From Aphanizomenon flos-aquae FACHB-1287 (GTDB lineage: Bacteria; Cyanobacteriota; Cyanobacteriia; Cyanobacteriales; Nostocaceae), in the NCBI RefSeq assembly GCF_014698755.1, contig NZ_JACJTO010000004.1, positions 99,225 to 163,224 on the forward strand: a stretch of DNA of 64,000 bases, in the 5' to 3' direction. Positions 1 through 10,177 of the stretch are shown here, piece after piece (the stretch's first letter is position 1; each line of letters starts with the position of its first letter). The translations under genes and the position numbers were made by a program. A model generated the notes under the pieces. It made no database searches, was not told the DNA's origin, and saw only the letters and a list, made by a program, of their open reading frames with translations.

Positions 1-1619
1 TTCGTCCCGTCCCCAGTCATAGCGACAATTTTTCCCTCGGCCTGTTCCCGTTGAATCACACTAATTTTATCTTCTGGTGTGGCCTCGGCGATAAATTCAT
101 CTACCCCAGCTTCCTGGGCAATCACAGAAGCAGTAATCCGGTTATCTCCCGTGAGCATGATTGTCCGTACTCCCATGTGTCGCAGTTGATCAAATCGTTC
201 GCGGATACCCGGTTTCACAATATCTTTAAGATGGATAACACCGTAAATCTCGTTATCCAGACATACAGCCAAAGGTGTACCACCTTGACGGGAAACCTGT
301 TCATAAGCAATATCTAATTCTGGACTATCCTTTCCATGGCGAGAAAGAACAAAGCCTTTAATTGCCCCTACTGCACCTTTCCGCAGTTCCCTCCCACCGG
401 GTAAATTAGTACCACTCATCCGAGTTTTTGCTGAAAATTCTATCCCCTGTGCTTGTTTACGGTCTAAATCAAAGTTTGCTCCTAACTTTTCTGCGAGTCT
501 AACAATAGATTTACCCTCTGGAGTATCGTCAAAGATACTAGCCGCCAAAGCTACATTAGCAATTTCTATGATTGAGTGGCCATTAATAGGGATAAACTCC
601 TCTGCTAAACGGTTGCCAAGAGTGATTGTCCCGGTTTTGTCAAGAACTAGGGTATTGATATCTCCACAGGCTTCTACTGCCCTGCCAGAGGTGGCAATGA
701 CGTTAAATTGAGCAACCCTATCCATACCCGCAATGCCGATGGTACTTAGTAATCCGCCGATAGTTGTGGGAATAAGTGCTACCAATAGAGCAATGAGAAC
801 GGGGACACTAACAGGACTATTGACATAATAAGCAAAGACGGGAAGGGTTGCCACCACGAATAAAAATACTAAGCTCAGAACCGCTAATAATACTGTTAAA
901 GCAATTTCATTAGGTGTTTTACTGCGTTCTGCCCCTTCTACCAAGGCAATCATCCGGTCAATAAAGCCTTTACCTGGTTCAGACGTGACGCGAATAATCA
1001 GTTCATCGGAGATAATACGTGTACCACCAGTCACAGAACTGGCAACATCTGACCCAAATTCTTTGAGAACTGGAGCAGATTCGCCAGTAATCGCTGATTC
1101 ATCTACAGACGCAACACCCATAATCACTTCACCATCTGCAGGAATAATATCACCTGAAACTACGTATATAGTATCTCCTTGTTTCAAGCTGCCAGAAGGA
1201 ACTTCTGTAATTGTGCCATCAACGGTGATAGTTTTGGCGGTGGTGGCTGACTGGGTGGAACGTAAAGTATCAGCTTGGGCTTTCCCTCTTCCCTCGGCTA
1301 CGGCTTCCGCAAAGTTGCTAAATAGAACTGTGAACAACAAAATCCCTGTTAACAAGCCATTAAATAAATAGGGGTTTTTTTGGTTTATCGGTCCAAATAA
1401 TTGGGGATAAATCGTTACACAAAAGGTGATAACTGTTCCTATCCATACCAAAAACATCACCGGATTTTTGATAGCATATCGAGGATGCAATTTCATGAAA
1501 GCATCATTAATCGCCCGAATATAAAGTCCTTTGTTCGTTACCCGCTGTTTTCTTGGTTTTTTGCGGCGATAACGCGGACGGGAGGCTTTAGAATGAGAAT
1601 TAGTTCCGTTTGAGTTCAT
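1..1619 (-). CDS. kdpB: Potassium-transporting P-type ATPase subunit B (5' part, runs off the window)
   Basis: KdpB is the catalytic subunit of the KdpFABC potassium pump in the plasma membrane; ATP hydrolysis on KdpB drives K+ uptake through KdpA. About 539 codons are present of a usual length near 700; the C-terminal part lies beyond the left edge. The start is the ATG whose complement is at 1617-1619. A basic, serine-rich head of about 30 residues precedes the first membrane segments. Visible P-type ATPase motifs in order are TGES (actuator domain), DKTGTIT with the phosphorylated aspartate, and TGDGT of the hinge at the very edge. It lies 59 bases downstream of kdpA on the same strand, so the two are probably co-transcribed. 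The family assignment is certain from the motifs and the neighbour. Confidence 0.95.
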   Translation of the reverse strand, partial: MNSNGTNSHSKASRPRYRRKKPRKQRVTNKGLYIRAINDAFMKLHPRYAIKNPVMFLVWIGTVITFCVTIYPQLFGPINQKNPYLFNGLLTGILLFTVLFSNFAEAVAEGRGKAQADTLRSTQSATTAKTITVDGTITEVPSGSLKQGDTIYVVSGDIIPADGEVIMGVASVDESAITGESAPVLKEFGSDVASSVTGGTRIISDELIIRVTSEPGKGFIDRMIALVEGAERSKTPNEIALTVLLAVLSLVFLFVVATLPVFAYYVNSPVSVPVLIALLVALIPTTIGGLLSTIGIAGMDRVAQFNVIATSGRAVEACGDINTLVLDKTGTITLGNRLAEEFIPINGHSIIEIANVALAASIFDDTPEGKSIVRLAEKLGANFDLDRKQAQGIEFSAKTRMSGTNLPGGRELRKGAVGAIKGFVLSRHGKDSPELDIAYEQVSRQGGTPLAVCLDNEIYGVIHLKDIVKPGIRERFDQLRHMGVRTIMLTGDNRITASVIAQEAGVDEFIAEATPEDKISVIQREQAEGKIVAMTGDGT

Positions 1620-1678
1620 ATATAAGTAATTTCAGTAGGGACGCAGGGTCCGCGCCTAAGTGTTAGAAAAAGTCTCTA

Positions 1679-3364
1679 TTAACTACCAGCACCCAGTTTA
1701 AAACCTTCGGCGATTGGACCTAATGCTAAAACTGGGAAAAATGTCAGGATTCCTAAAATAAGGGTGATACCAGCGGTAATACCCGTAAATAGTAGAGAAT
1801 CTGTTCTCAAAGTCCCCCGGCTTTCTGGGGTCGCTTGTTTTTTGGACATACTATCAGCTAAAAGCAGTAGGGCAATAATTGGTATATAACGTCCTGCAAA
1901 AATACTCACAGTTGTACTTATGTTCCACCATAACGTATCGTCTTTTAATCCCTCTAGGCCAGAACCATTATTAGCGGCCGCTGAGGCGTATTCATAAACT
2001 ACTTGGGAAATACCATGAAAACCTGGGTTACTAATTCCTGCTAAGGATATAGGATATGCTAAAGCGATGGCACTGGGAATTAAAATCATCATTGGGTGAA
2101 TTAATAGCACTACACTAGCAAGAACAATTTCTCGTTTTTCAATTTTGCGCCCAAAAATTTCCGGGGTGCGCCCTACCATTAAACCAGTCAGAAAAACCGT
2201 AAGAATCAGGTAAATGAAAAGATAAGCAGTCCCTATTCCCTGTCCACCCCAAATTATTTGTAAAAATAGGTTGAATAAGGTCGAGAAAGTGCCATTAGGC
2301 ATTAGAGAATCGTGCATTCCGTTAACAGCACCGCACATGGTGGCGGTAGTTGTAATTGCCCATAATGCTGTTTGTGACCAATTAAATCTGACTTCTTTAC
2401 CTTCTAAATTTGGTAATTCTAATTTCAAAGCGTTGTTAATTAGCGGATTTCCTTGTAATTCTCCTGTGGCTGTAACGCCAATGAGAACGACAAAGATGAT
2501 AAATACCATCCAATATAATAACCAGGCTTGTTTGAGGTTATTGGCAAATATCCCATAGGTGTAAATTAAGGATGTGGGAATGGCCAGCATGGCGATGATT
2601 TCTATTAGGTTGGAAGCACCATTGGGATTCTCAAAAGGATGTGCAGAATTAGCTGCAAAAAATCCGCCGCCATTTTCCCCTAACATTTTAATCATCTCCC
2701 AGGATGCTACCGGACCTCTAGCTATATACTGGATTCTCCCTTCTAAGGTCTCTATTTCTAGGGTTCCGCCTAATGTTTGGGGCACACCTGTGATAATTAG
2801 AGCGATCGCTCCAATAATGGATAAAGGTAGTAATATCCTAGTGATAGCCTGGGTAAAATCAACATAAAAATTTCCCAGTTTTCTCCCGGTCAACCCCCGG
2901 ATAAAGGTAATTCCCACTACTAAACCACTGGCCGCTGAAGTAAACATCAAAAAGCCTAAAGCCGATGTTTGACTAAAATAACTAAAGGTATTTTCTGTCG
3001 CGTAATGTTGTTGGTCTGTATTGGTCAGGAAGGAAATTGTGGTATGTAGTAATAAATCCCATCTCATTCTCCCCAGTCCATTGGGATTCCCAGGCAGAAG
3101 TTTCTGATCATAGAGCAGGGCATAAACTATACCACCCATGACTGCGTTAGTAAATAGTAAAGCGCGAATATACTGCCAACCCGTCATATCATTTTTTTTG
3201 CCCGCACCCCCTAAAATATAAATTATTGTCTCTATTGGCTTCATCACAGAATCTAGGATTGTTCTTTCTCCTAAGAAAACCCTGGCTATGTATTTTCCTA
3301 GTATGGGCGTAATTAATACGACAATACACAGCGTTAAAGCAATTTGCAAAAAACCTTGTCCCAT
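1679..3364 (-). CDS. kdpA: Potassium-transporting ATPase subunit A
   Basis: KdpA is the K+-translocating, channel-like subunit of the Kdp pump. The 561-residue length matches the family. The protein is hydrophobic throughout, with about ten membrane segments beginning at residues 5-25. Selectivity-filter-like segments include NTDQQHY near residue 115 and [18 protein letters not shown] near residue 230, both typical of KdpA. It is the first gene of a minus-strand operon with kdpB next. No kdpF-like peptide was found just upstream, although such a short ORF is easily missed. The 600-base AT-rich upstream region probably carries the promoter. In other bacteria kdp is induced by potassium limitation through KdpD/KdpE; no binding site for these could be recognised here. 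Confidence 0.97.
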   Translation of the reverse strand: MGQGFLQIALTLCIVVLITPILGKYIARVFLGERTILDSVMKPIETIIYILGGAGKKNDMTGWQYIRALLFTNAVMGGIVYALLYDQKLLPGNPNGLGRMRWDLLLHTTISFLTNTDQQHYATENTFSYFSQTSALGFLMFTSAASGLVVGITFIRGLTGRKLGNFYVDFTQAITRILLPLSIIGAIALIITGVPQTLGGTLEIETLEGRIQYIARGPVASWEMIKMLGENGGGFFAANSAHPFENPNGASNLIEIIAMLAIPTSLIYTYGIFANNLKQAWLLYWMVFIIFVVLIGVTATGELQGNPLINNALKLELPNLEGKEVRFNWSQTALWAITTTATMCGAVNGMHDSLMPNGTFSTLFNLFLQIIWGGQGIGTAYLFIYLILTVFLTGLMVGRTPEIFGRKIEKREIVLASVVLLIHPMMILIPSAIALAYPISLAGISNPGFHGISQVVYEYASAAANNGSGLEGLKDDTLWWNISTTVSIFAGRYIPIIALLLLADSMSKKQATPESRGTLRTDSLLFTGITAGITLILGILTFFPVLALGPIAEGFKLGAGS

Positions 3365-3963
3365 GTAGTTTGTACTCTATTTAACCTAAGTTTTAACTAG
3401 TTAATACTCAACAATAATACCTAAGTTACTAGTAAATTGAGATCAATATTTGGTGATTAGATGATTTTTATCCCACCTTAATTCATCTATCAGATATTTT
3501 TTATCTGATTCTATTTAAATATTCTAGACAATATATTTTTTAATTTATTTAACTGTACATCGGATTATAGCTTAATATTCCCTAAAAATATGCTTTTAAT
3601 CATAGTTAAGTTTACGCAAGTACATATCATCATCTAGTGATTTGTATATTTTTAGATATAACTTTAGTAAGAGTAAATATATATCTATGATTGTACTGAT
3701 ATCAGTACAAATTTGCTAAATATTCTTTGTAGTTTATACATTTTAGCTATGATTCAGATCATCAAACAATATCAGGACTTACCCAAAATATTCCTTAAAC
3801 CCTTATTTCTGGTGAATATTTGACTCTGGCAATATTTATAAATCTAATATAATTACCATAGAATTTATTGATTAACTACAAATTTCAATTTTCTATGACC
3901 TCACTAAATCACCTATCAGTTATACTAGTAATAATTCAATAAATTTTCTCTAAATAGTATATT
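3365..3963. other. Intergenic region between kdpA and the methyltransferase
   Basis: This is a divergent, strongly AT-rich region of about 600 bases separating minus-strand kdpA from the plus-strand methyltransferase. It must hold promoters for both. The only distinct structure I see is a perfect 20-base palindrome near its middle. No ORF with coding character was found. Confidence 0.6.
3691..3710. promoter_or_regulatory. Perfect 20-bp palindrome, possible operator
   Basis: The sequence TTGTACTGATATCAGTACAA is its own exact reverse complement. It sits between two divergent genes, where an operator is expected. It contains GTA and TAC separated by ten bases, whereas the classical NtcA site has eight between them, so I do not call it an NtcA site. 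No T-tract follows, so it is not a terminator. Function is unknown. Confidence 0.45.
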
Positions 3964-5097
3964 ATGTCCCTGATTAATTATCCTACTATTTTCTCATTTT
4001 TCTCCGGTTCAGGCTTCCTCGATTTAGGTTTTGAAACCACAGGTTATAACATCGCTTACGTTAACGAAATTTTCCCCCCATTCATGTCCGCATATCGCTA
4101 TTCACGGGAAAAACTCAACCTCCCCAAACCTGAATATGGATATCATGAAGGAGAAGCCGCAGACGTAAGTAAATTAATAGCAGAAACACCAGGACAACAA
4201 TTAAATGAATTAGTCAAATATTCCCGCAAATCAAATCATATAATAGGCTTTATTGGTGGTCCACCCTGTCCAGATTTTTCCGTTGGTGGCAAAAATAAAG
4301 GACATTTAGGCGATAATGGTAAACTTTCATCTGCTTATATTGAATTAGTTTGTCAAAATTTACCCGATTTCTTTTTATTTGAAAATGTCAAAGGTTTATG
4401 GAGAACCACAAAACACCGCCTATTTTTTGAAGAACTAAAAATCAAATTACAAAAATCAGGTTATATATTAACAGAAAGGTTAATTAACGCCATTGAGTAT
4501 GGTGTACCCCAAGATAGAGAGAGAATTATTTTAATAGGCTTTAAAGATAATTTTCTCAAAGACATAAAAATCAAAGATGATTTTACCTTTCCTTGGGAAA
4601 AACATATTTTATATCCTCAAAATCAAGTATTTGCTTATCCTTGGAATCAATGTGAACAATTTCAAGAAGATTCTTTAATTCCTTGTCCTGAAAATATTCC
4701 TCAACAACTTACTGTAGAATATTGGTTTAGAAAAAATCACGTTCTTAACCATCCCAATGCTAAACATTATTTTCAACCCAGAGCAGGTAAAATTAAATTT
4801 GCTACTATTAAAGAGGGAGATGATTCTAAAAAATCATTTAAACGTTTACACAGGTGGCGTTATTCTCCCACAGCTTGCTATGGTAATAATGAAGTCCATT
4901 TACATCCTTACAAAATTAGGCGTATTTCTGTAGCAGAAGCTTTAGCAATTCAATCTTTACCCGCAGATTTTTCACTTCCAGAAAATATGTCACTTACGAA
5001 TATGTTTAAAACTGTTGGCAATGGTGTACCATACTTAGCAGCGAAGTCATTAGCACAAACTATTCTTGACTTTTTAAACACTGGTTTACCAGAATAG
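3964..5097 (+). CDS. DNA (cytosine-5-)-methyltransferase, solitary
   Basis: The enzyme transfers a methyl group from S-adenosylmethionine to C5 of cytosine in a specific DNA sequence. The m5C motifs are in canonical order: motif I FSGSGFLDLGFE at residues 13-24, the catalytic PPC with Cys102, ENV at 140-142, QDRER at 183-187 and GNGVP at about 352-356. After PPC the sequence reads PDFS where most enzymes have QxFS. The target-recognition region is residues 200-340. Its 377 residues are normal for a type II enzyme. No restriction endonuclease gene is adjacent, so it is probably an orphan methyltransferase used for genome methylation, which is common in Nostocales. The recognition sequence cannot be deduced from what I can see. 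Confidence 0.93.
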   Translation: MSLINYPTIFSFFSGSGFLDLGFETTGYNIAYVNEIFPPFMSAYRYSREKLNLPKPEYGYHEGEAADVSKLIAETPGQQLNELVKYSRKSNHIIGFIGGPPCPDFSVGGKNKGHLGDNGKLSSAYIELVCQNLPDFFLFENVKGLWRTTKHRLFFEELKIKLQKSGYILTERLINAIEYGVPQDRERIILIGFKDNFLKDIKIKDDFTFPWEKHILYPQNQVFAYPWNQCEQFQEDSLIPCPENIPQQLTVEYWFRKNHVLNHPNAKHYFQPRAGKIKFATIKEGDDSKKSFKRLHRWRYSPTACYGNNEVHLHPYKIRRISVAEALAIQSLPADFSLPENMSLTNMFKTVGNGVPYLAAKSLAQTILDFLNTGLPE

Positions 5098-5207
5098 TCG
5101 CACGCTCTATACTACTACTTTCTGACTTCTCCTAATCTGTGGTTTAATATATAAGAAATACTTTAATTTTCATCAAGTTTAATAAACTCTACACCAAAAT
5201 AAAACCG

Positions 5208-5894
5208 ATGGCACTAGACTATCCAAACATTGATATTGCACCATTTATTGACCACTCTCTGCTACTACCAATTGCTACCCCAGAACAGATAATTCAATGG
5301 TGCGATGAAGCATATAGATATAACTTTGCTTCCGTTTGTGTAAATCCATGCTATGTCAAGCAAGCAGCGGAACTACTGTATAAAAAAAATCCTCAAATTT
5401 GTACAGTTATTGGCTTTCCCAATGGTGCAAATACCTCAGCCGTGAAGTTATATGAAGCTAAAGAAGCAGTAGATAATGGCGCTACTGAGTTAGACGTAGT
5501 CATTAACTTAGGGTGGTTAAAAGCCGGTAAAACAGACGAAGTTCACCAAGAAATTGCCACAATTTGCGAAGAAGCCGGACAGCCTGTTAAGGTAGTTTTA
5601 GAAACCAGTCTTCTGACTGATACTGAAAAACAAATAGCGGCTGAATTGGCTATGGATGCCGGTGCAGCATTTTTAAAAACCAGTACAGGTTGGAATGGAG
5701 GGGCAACTGTAGCAGATATTAAACTTTTAAAAGAGATAGTAAAAGATCGGGTAGGAATTAAAGCGTCAGGAGGTATTCGTACACACAATGAAGCTTTAGA
5801 ATTAATTATGGCTGGTGCGACTAGATTAGGCACATCCCGTGGTGTAGATTTACTTCGTCAACGTAATCATGTAGAGAAGGAAAAAAGTGAGTAG
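5208..5894 (+). CDS. deoC: Deoxyribose-phosphate aldolase
   Basis: DeoC cleaves 2-deoxyribose-5-phosphate to glyceraldehyde-3-phosphate and acetaldehyde in the cytosolic breakdown of deoxynucleosides. The Schiff-base lysine is visible in FLKTSTGW (Lys157). The proton-relay lysine is in IKASGGIRT (Lys185) and the supporting aspartate in [10 protein letters not shown] (Asp96). The length of 228 residues fits the TIM-barrel family. The C-terminal tail NHVEKEKSE runs straight into a heptamer repeat tract. The gene stands 110 bases after the methyltransferase and about 115 bases before recO on the same strand. A deoC-recO order is, as I recall, common in cyanobacteria. Confidence 0.96.
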   Translation: MALDYPNIDIAPFIDHSLLLPIATPEQIIQWCDEAYRYNFASVCVNPCYVKQAAELLYKKNPQICTVIGFPNGANTSAVKLYEAKEAVDNGATELDVVINLGWLKAGKTDEVHQEIATICEEAGQPVKVVLETSLLTDTEKQIAAELAMDAGAAFLKTSTGWNGGATVADIKLLKEIVKDRVGIKASGGIRTHNEALELIMAGATRLGTSRGVDLLRQRNHVEKEKSE

Positions 5895-5900
5895 TAATTT

Positions 5901-6006
5901 GTCAGTTGTTCTTTGTTAGTTGTCCTTTGTTTTTCCTTTACCACTGACCACTGACCACTGACTACTAACCACTGACCACTAACCACTAACCACTGACCAC
6001 TGACTA
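5901..6006. repeat. Heptamer short tandem repeat tract (STRR)
   Basis: The right part is built from units ACTGACC and ACTAACC. The left part carries the near-complementary GTCAGTTGTT and GTTAGTTGTC, so the tract can fold as an imperfect hairpin. It fills the deoC-recO gap and stops a few bases before the recO start codon. Such heptamer tracts are known from heterocystous cyanobacteria. Confidence 0.85.
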
Positions 6007-6009
6007 AAA

Positions 6010-6939
6010 ATGAGTAAAACCTATAAAGCAACAGGTATTAATCTCAAAGCTCAAGCACTGGGTGAATCTGATAAAATAGTTACAATTTTAACTCCAGAAT
6101 TTGGGCTAATTCGGGCAGTTGCGACGGGAGCGCGGAAACAAAACTCCAGCTTGGGGGGAAAAATGGGGATATTTGTCGTCAATCAATTACTAATTTCTCA
6201 AGGTAAAAATCTTAGTAGAATTACTCAAGCTGAAACTATAAAAACTTACCCTGGTTTATCTCAAGATTTGGGTAAATTAGCTGCTAGTCAATATTTAGCT
6301 GAAATCGTCTTATGTCAAGGTATAAGCGAACAACCGCAAACAGAACTTTATAATTTATTTAATGAACATCTTCAGCGGCTACAGGATATACCAAAAACAG
6401 AGATAAAATCTGTAGTTGCTCATCTAGCCCAAGGTGTATTTCAGCTTTTAACCTTAGCAGGACTCACCCCCCAACTAGAATCCTGTTGTTTAACCCAACG
6501 GCCTTTAACTCCAGACTGGACAAATCCCCATTGGCAGGTGGGATTTAGTATTCCCGCTGGTGGCATAATTTGTCTAGATGCTTGGAAAACTTTGCGAAAG
6601 GAAATACAGCAGCGAAAATGGGAAAATGGAGAAATGGGTCAAACAACAAACATAAGTGGTCTGAGTCCCTCGTCTTCATTATCTAACCCTGGTTATGAAA
6701 CGGTTTTTCATCAGCAGGAGTTACCAATTATTTCTCGTCGCTTAAATGGAAAAGAACTGATTATACTTCAATATCTGGCCGAAACAGAGATAATGAAAAT
6801 AGATGTAGTTGACTATTCTAGCTGGTTATCTGTTGAGCGAATTTTGCGCCAGTATCTCCAGTATCATTTAGAACAACCTATTCTCTCTGCCCTGTTGATT
6901 GATTCTTATTTTGCCACCAACCATGATACAATCCTCTGA
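6010..6939 (+). CDS. recO: DNA repair protein RecO
   Basis: RecO works in RecF-pathway recombinational repair, loading RecA on SSB-coated single-stranded DNA with RecR. The N-terminal OB-fold is visible at residues 1-80 ([20 protein letters not shown] and the basic ATGARK stretch), followed by the helical domain. At 309 residues it is longer than the usual 240-280. The extra length is a low-complexity insertion around residues 198-230 (ENGEMGQTT, then a serine-rich run), whose DNA resembles a G/A-rich simple repeat. The family's C-terminal zinc-finger cysteines are only partly evident ([10 protein letters not shown]). The stop codon overlaps the next gene. The upstream STRR ends directly before the ATG, and no clear ribosome binding site is seen. 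Confidence 0.93.
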   Translation: MSKTYKATGINLKAQALGESDKIVTILTPEFGLIRAVATGARKQNSSLGGKMGIFVVNQLLISQGKNLSRITQAETIKTYPGLSQDLGKLAASQYLAEIVLCQGISEQPQTELYNLFNEHLQRLQDIPKTEIKSVVAHLAQGVFQLLTLAGLTPQLESCCLTQRPLTPDWTNPHWQVGFSIPAGGIICLDAWKTLRKEIQQRKWENGEMGQTTNISGLSPSSSLSNPGYETVFHQQELPIISRRLNGKELIILQYLAETEIMKIDVVDYSSWLSVERILRQYLQYHLEQPILSALLIDSYFATNHDTIL

Positions 6940-8530
6940 CTTAGATAGAAAAAGCCAAAATCACCCACCTAACGAACCCAAAACAAAGCATAGAGCATTA
7001 GATCATATTACTGCTGTGCCTAACCTTAATCATATTTATAGTCCAGAAATATCACCAAATGATACTTCTGAAGATGGAAATTGCATATCGGAAATTTCCT
7101 TGGCTGATATCCCCAATTCACCAGAAATTCCTCAGTCAAAAGGCACAAATAATGGCGGTCAAGAAAATATTTCAGTTGCACAGGAAACAATTTCATTAAT
7201 AGATAATGGTGCTGGAGGTGCAAATTCAGAAAATCATCAACAGCAGGGTTTTTTACCTGTATTAAAGAATCCCAATTTTCTGGCTCTTTGGGCAGGTCAA
7301 GTTTTTTGTCAATTAGCTGATAAAGTTTATTTAGTATTAATGATCGCCTTGATCAATAGCCAGTTTAAAGCTAGTGATCAAAGTATTAGTGCTTGGGTTT
7401 CGGCTTTAATGATAGCGTTTACTATTCCAGCAGTTTTATTTGGTTCTGTAGCTGGTGTATTTGTAGATCGTTGGTCAAAAAAGGTCGTTTTGGTAGCATC
7501 AAATATTTGGCGCGGTATCCTGGTTCTACTGATTCCTCCCCTATTATGGTTAACCCATAGTTGGCAAAATGTCGGAGTTTTACCAGTGGGTTTTTTGGTG
7601 ATTTTAACTGTGACTTTTTTGGTTTCTACTTTGACCCAATTTTTCGCACCAGCCGAACAATCTGCTATTCCTTTGGTGGTGAAAGAACAGGATTTACTCT
7701 CAGCTAATTCTCTCTATACAACGACAATGATGGCTTCGGTAATTGTGGGTTTTGCATTGGGAGAACCAGTTTTGTCCTTGGCCGATAAACTGTGGATACA
7801 ATTAGGTGGTAGTGGTGGACTAGGAAAGGAAATTTTGGTGGGTGGTAGTTATGCGATCGCTGGGTTAATATTATTATTAATCCAAACTAATGAAAAGCCT
7901 CACCCCCCAGAAACAGAATTTCCTCATCTTTTCTCTGACTTGCGCGACGGGTTACGTTATCTTCAAGAAAATCACCGCGTCCGCAATGCTTTATTACAGC
8001 TAATTATCTTATTTTCTGTCTTTGCAGCCCTGACTGTACTTGCAGTGCGTATGGCGGAAATTATCCCCAATATGAAGGCCTCTCAATTCGGCTTTTTATT
8101 AGCCTCTGCTGGGGTCGGTGTTGCTATCGGGGCAACTATTCTCGGCCAATTCGGCCAGCGCTTTTCCTATAGGCAACTCAGTTTTTGCGGTTGTCTAGGT
8201 ATGGTAGGATCTTTAATTGGTTTATCCCTATTCACTACCCAACTTTTGCCTGTGTTAATATTCATCGCTCTAGTCGGTGTATTTGGGGCTTTGGTCGGTA
8301 TCCCTATGCAAACAGCTATCCAAACCGAAACACCCGCAGCTATGCGCGGAAAAGTATTTGGACTGCAAAATAATCTGATTAATATTGCTCTCTCTTTACC
8401 TTTGACTTTAGCCGGTATAGCTGAAACTTTTATCGGCTTAAAAGCTGTATTTTTTGCCTTAGCTGCTATTGTCTGCATCGGCGGTCTGTTTACCTGGTAC
8501 AATTCTCATGAATCCTCAAATACCAAATAG
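6923..8530 (+). CDS. MFS transporter (MFS_3/EntS-like) with polar N-terminal extension
   Basis: This is a predicted twelve-helix major facilitator in the plasma membrane. The membrane part begins near residue 115 with [18 protein letters not shown]. It carries the loop signature [14 protein letters not shown] between helices 2 and 3 and ends with hydrophobic helices close to the C-terminus. The first 110 residues are hydrophilic and low in complexity, with no recognised domain. I prefer the ATG at 6923, which overlaps recO by 17 bases. An in-frame ATG at 6899 would add eight residues and a longer overlap; neither has a clear ribosome binding site. The substrate cannot be inferred; relatives are annotated as drug or siderophore exporters. 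Overlap with recO suggests translational coupling. Confidence 0.85.
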   Translation: MIQSSDLDRKSQNHPPNEPKTKHRALDHITAVPNLNHIYSPEISPNDTSEDGNCISEISLADIPNSPEIPQSKGTNNGGQENISVAQETISLIDNGAGGANSENHQQQGFLPVLKNPNFLALWAGQVFCQLADKVYLVLMIALINSQFKASDQSISAWVSALMIAFTIPAVLFGSVAGVFVDRWSKKVVLVASNIWRGILVLLIPPLLWLTHSWQNVGVLPVGFLVILTVTFLVSTLTQFFAPAEQSAIPLVVKEQDLLSANSLYTTTMMASVIVGFALGEPVLSLADKLWIQLGGSGGLGKEILVGGSYAIAGLILLLIQTNEKPHPPETEFPHLFSDLRDGLRYLQENHRVRNALLQLIILFSVFAALTVLAVRMAEIIPNMKASQFGFLLASAGVGVAIGATILGQFGQRFSYRQLSFCGCLGMVGSLIGLSLFTTQLLPVLIFIALVGVFGALVGIPMQTAIQTETPAAMRGKVFGLQNNLINIALSLPLTLAGIAETFIGLKAVFFALAAIVCIGGLFTWYNSHESSNTK

Positions 8531-8787
8531 TCAAAAACTGTATCAAACTACTGGGTTTTGTGTTAAACTCAATCCAGCAAGATGCACATGGGAATCAACT
8601 AAATAATCAGCATATTAATTGGTGATTAAGTTAAAAATTTAATAACTTGTTTGGCTTTTTAATTGCTAAGATTATTTAGGTTTAAAATTGGCAATATCTG
8701 GGTTTTTGTGATTACCAAAAATTCAGCTATAACAATTTCATCATAAAAATAGTTTTACACTCGCCTTTCTTTATAGATAACCTAAGA

Positions 8788-9936
8788 ATGCGTATAGCTT
8801 GGATTGGAAAAAAAACTCCCTTTTGCGGTAACGTCACCTACAGTCGAGAAATTACCAACGGATTATTAGACAGAGGACACGAGGTTAGTTTTCTGCACTT
8901 TGCTCAAGAAGAAGCAACAACTGACAACTGGCCTAATTTTCAAGAGGTCCCTTTACCATTTATTTACAAGTCTCAAGTTTACACAATTCCCTCTTTCAAG
9001 GCAACTAAGGTTTTGAAGGATTCACTACGGGAAATTAAGCCAGATATAGTTCATGCTTCTCTGACTCTCTCAACTCTAGACTTTGTTTTACCAGAAATTT
9101 GTGAAGAATTAAATTTGCCTCTGATTGCTACTTTCCATACCCCATTTGCAGGTAAGGGAGCAAAATTACTTTCTAGTACCCAACTTTTAGCTTATCAACT
9201 TTACGCTCCTTTTTTAGACCATTATGATGGTGTAATTATCTTTTCCCAAATTCAGCGGGAATTGTTATCAAATATGGGTGTTAGGGAAAAAAAGATTGCT
9301 GTCATTCCTAATGGTGTAGACCCTGTTAAGTATTCCCCCGGTCCTTCTCAAGTCAAAGCTGAATTCGCTGCTGAACGTCTATTTGTTTATCAAGGCAGAA
9401 TTGCTCAGGAAAAAAACGTTGAATCTCTATTACGTGCTTGGAAACAGTCGGATATGGGGTCTAATACCAAATTACTGATTGTCGGTGATGGTCCATTAAA
9501 ACCTTCTTTAGAATCATTTTATGGACGAGAACATGGTATCATCTGGTTAGGATTCATCGCTGATGAAAATCGCCGCATCGAAATTTTACGGGGATCTGAT
9601 GTATTTATTTTGCCTTCCTTGGTTGAGGGTTTATCCTTGTCTCTATTGGAGGCTATGTCCTGTGGTTTGGCTTGTTTAGCCACTGATGTCGGAGCAGATG
9701 GAGAAGTTTTAGAAAAGGGTGCTGGTGTAGCTATTAATACAAGCAGCGTGCGATCGCAGTTAAAAACTCTATTACCACTATTCCAAGATCATCCAGAATT
9801 AACAACATTATTGGGAGAAAAAGCCAGAAAGCGTGTCTTAGAACGCTATACCCTGAATGACAACATCACCCAATTAGAACAACTATATAACCAAGTTCTC
9901 GCACGGCGACCGTTAACACTGAGTTGGGGAACTTAA
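8788..9936 (+). CDS. Glycosyltransferase family 4 (group 1)
   Basis: This is a 382-residue GT-B fold retaining glycosyltransferase. The N-terminal acceptor domain starts MRIAWIGKKTPFCGNVTYS. The nucleotide-sugar domain shows LFVYQGRIAQEKNVESLL at about residue 193 and the EX7E motif in EGLSLSLLEAMSCG near residue 277. No membrane segment or signal peptide is seen, so it is probably cytosolic or membrane-peripheral. It stands alone, 257 bases after the MFS gene. Donor and acceptor are unknown; a role in glycolipid or exopolysaccharide synthesis is possible but unsupported by context. Confidence 0.88.
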   Translation: MRIAWIGKKTPFCGNVTYSREITNGLLDRGHEVSFLHFAQEEATTDNWPNFQEVPLPFIYKSQVYTIPSFKATKVLKDSLREIKPDIVHASLTLSTLDFVLPEICEELNLPLIATFHTPFAGKGAKLLSSTQLLAYQLYAPFLDHYDGVIIFSQIQRELLSNMGVREKKIAVIPNGVDPVKYSPGPSQVKAEFAAERLFVYQGRIAQEKNVESLLRAWKQSDMGSNTKLLIVGDGPLKPSLESFYGREHGIIWLGFIADENRRIEILRGSDVFILPSLVEGLSLSLLEAMSCGLACLATDVGADGEVLEKGAGVAINTSSVRSQLKTLLPLFQDHPELTTLLGEKARKRVLERYTLNDNITQLEQLYNQVLARRPLTLSWGT

Positions 9937-10152
9937 ATACCTCAACCTACGTGGGGTTAGTATCTCCCCTACGGAAGAAAATGACCGGAAATGACAAATA
10001 TCAAACAACGGAAATTATTAATCTAAAATCAGTAAGAGCTATTGACACCAGGCGGAAAATTTGTTATCATAAAATCGATGGGGAAGAACTATCTTCATCG
10101 CATAAGCGTAATTAATAAAATATTAAAGCAATTTAGTAAGTAATAATTTTTA

Positions 10153-10169
10153 GGTGGGCGATACCCACC
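10153..10169. repeat. Short palindromic repeat GGTGGGC-type hairpin
   Basis: GGTGGG and CCCACC pair around a five-base loop. A closely similar hairpin with a seven-base stem stands after hglE at 44758-44774, so this is a dispersed palindromic element. Its place just beyond the 3' end of the GH57 gene could also let it act as an RNA 3' end, but no T-tract follows on either strand. Confidence 0.7.
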
Positions 10170-10177
10170 CCGCACAT

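Noticed and set aside
3691..3710. NtcA binding site in the palindrome
   Set aside because: GTA and TAC are ten bases apart instead of eight, and neither neighbouring gene is a known nitrogen-control target.
9924..10115. 63-codon ORF overlapping the end of the GT4 gene
   Set aside because: It overlaps the glycosyltransferase stop, has no ribosome binding site and encodes a composition without family resemblance.
10153..10169. Terminator for the GT4 gene
   Set aside because: The hairpin has no T-tract on the plus strand and matches a dispersed repeat family.
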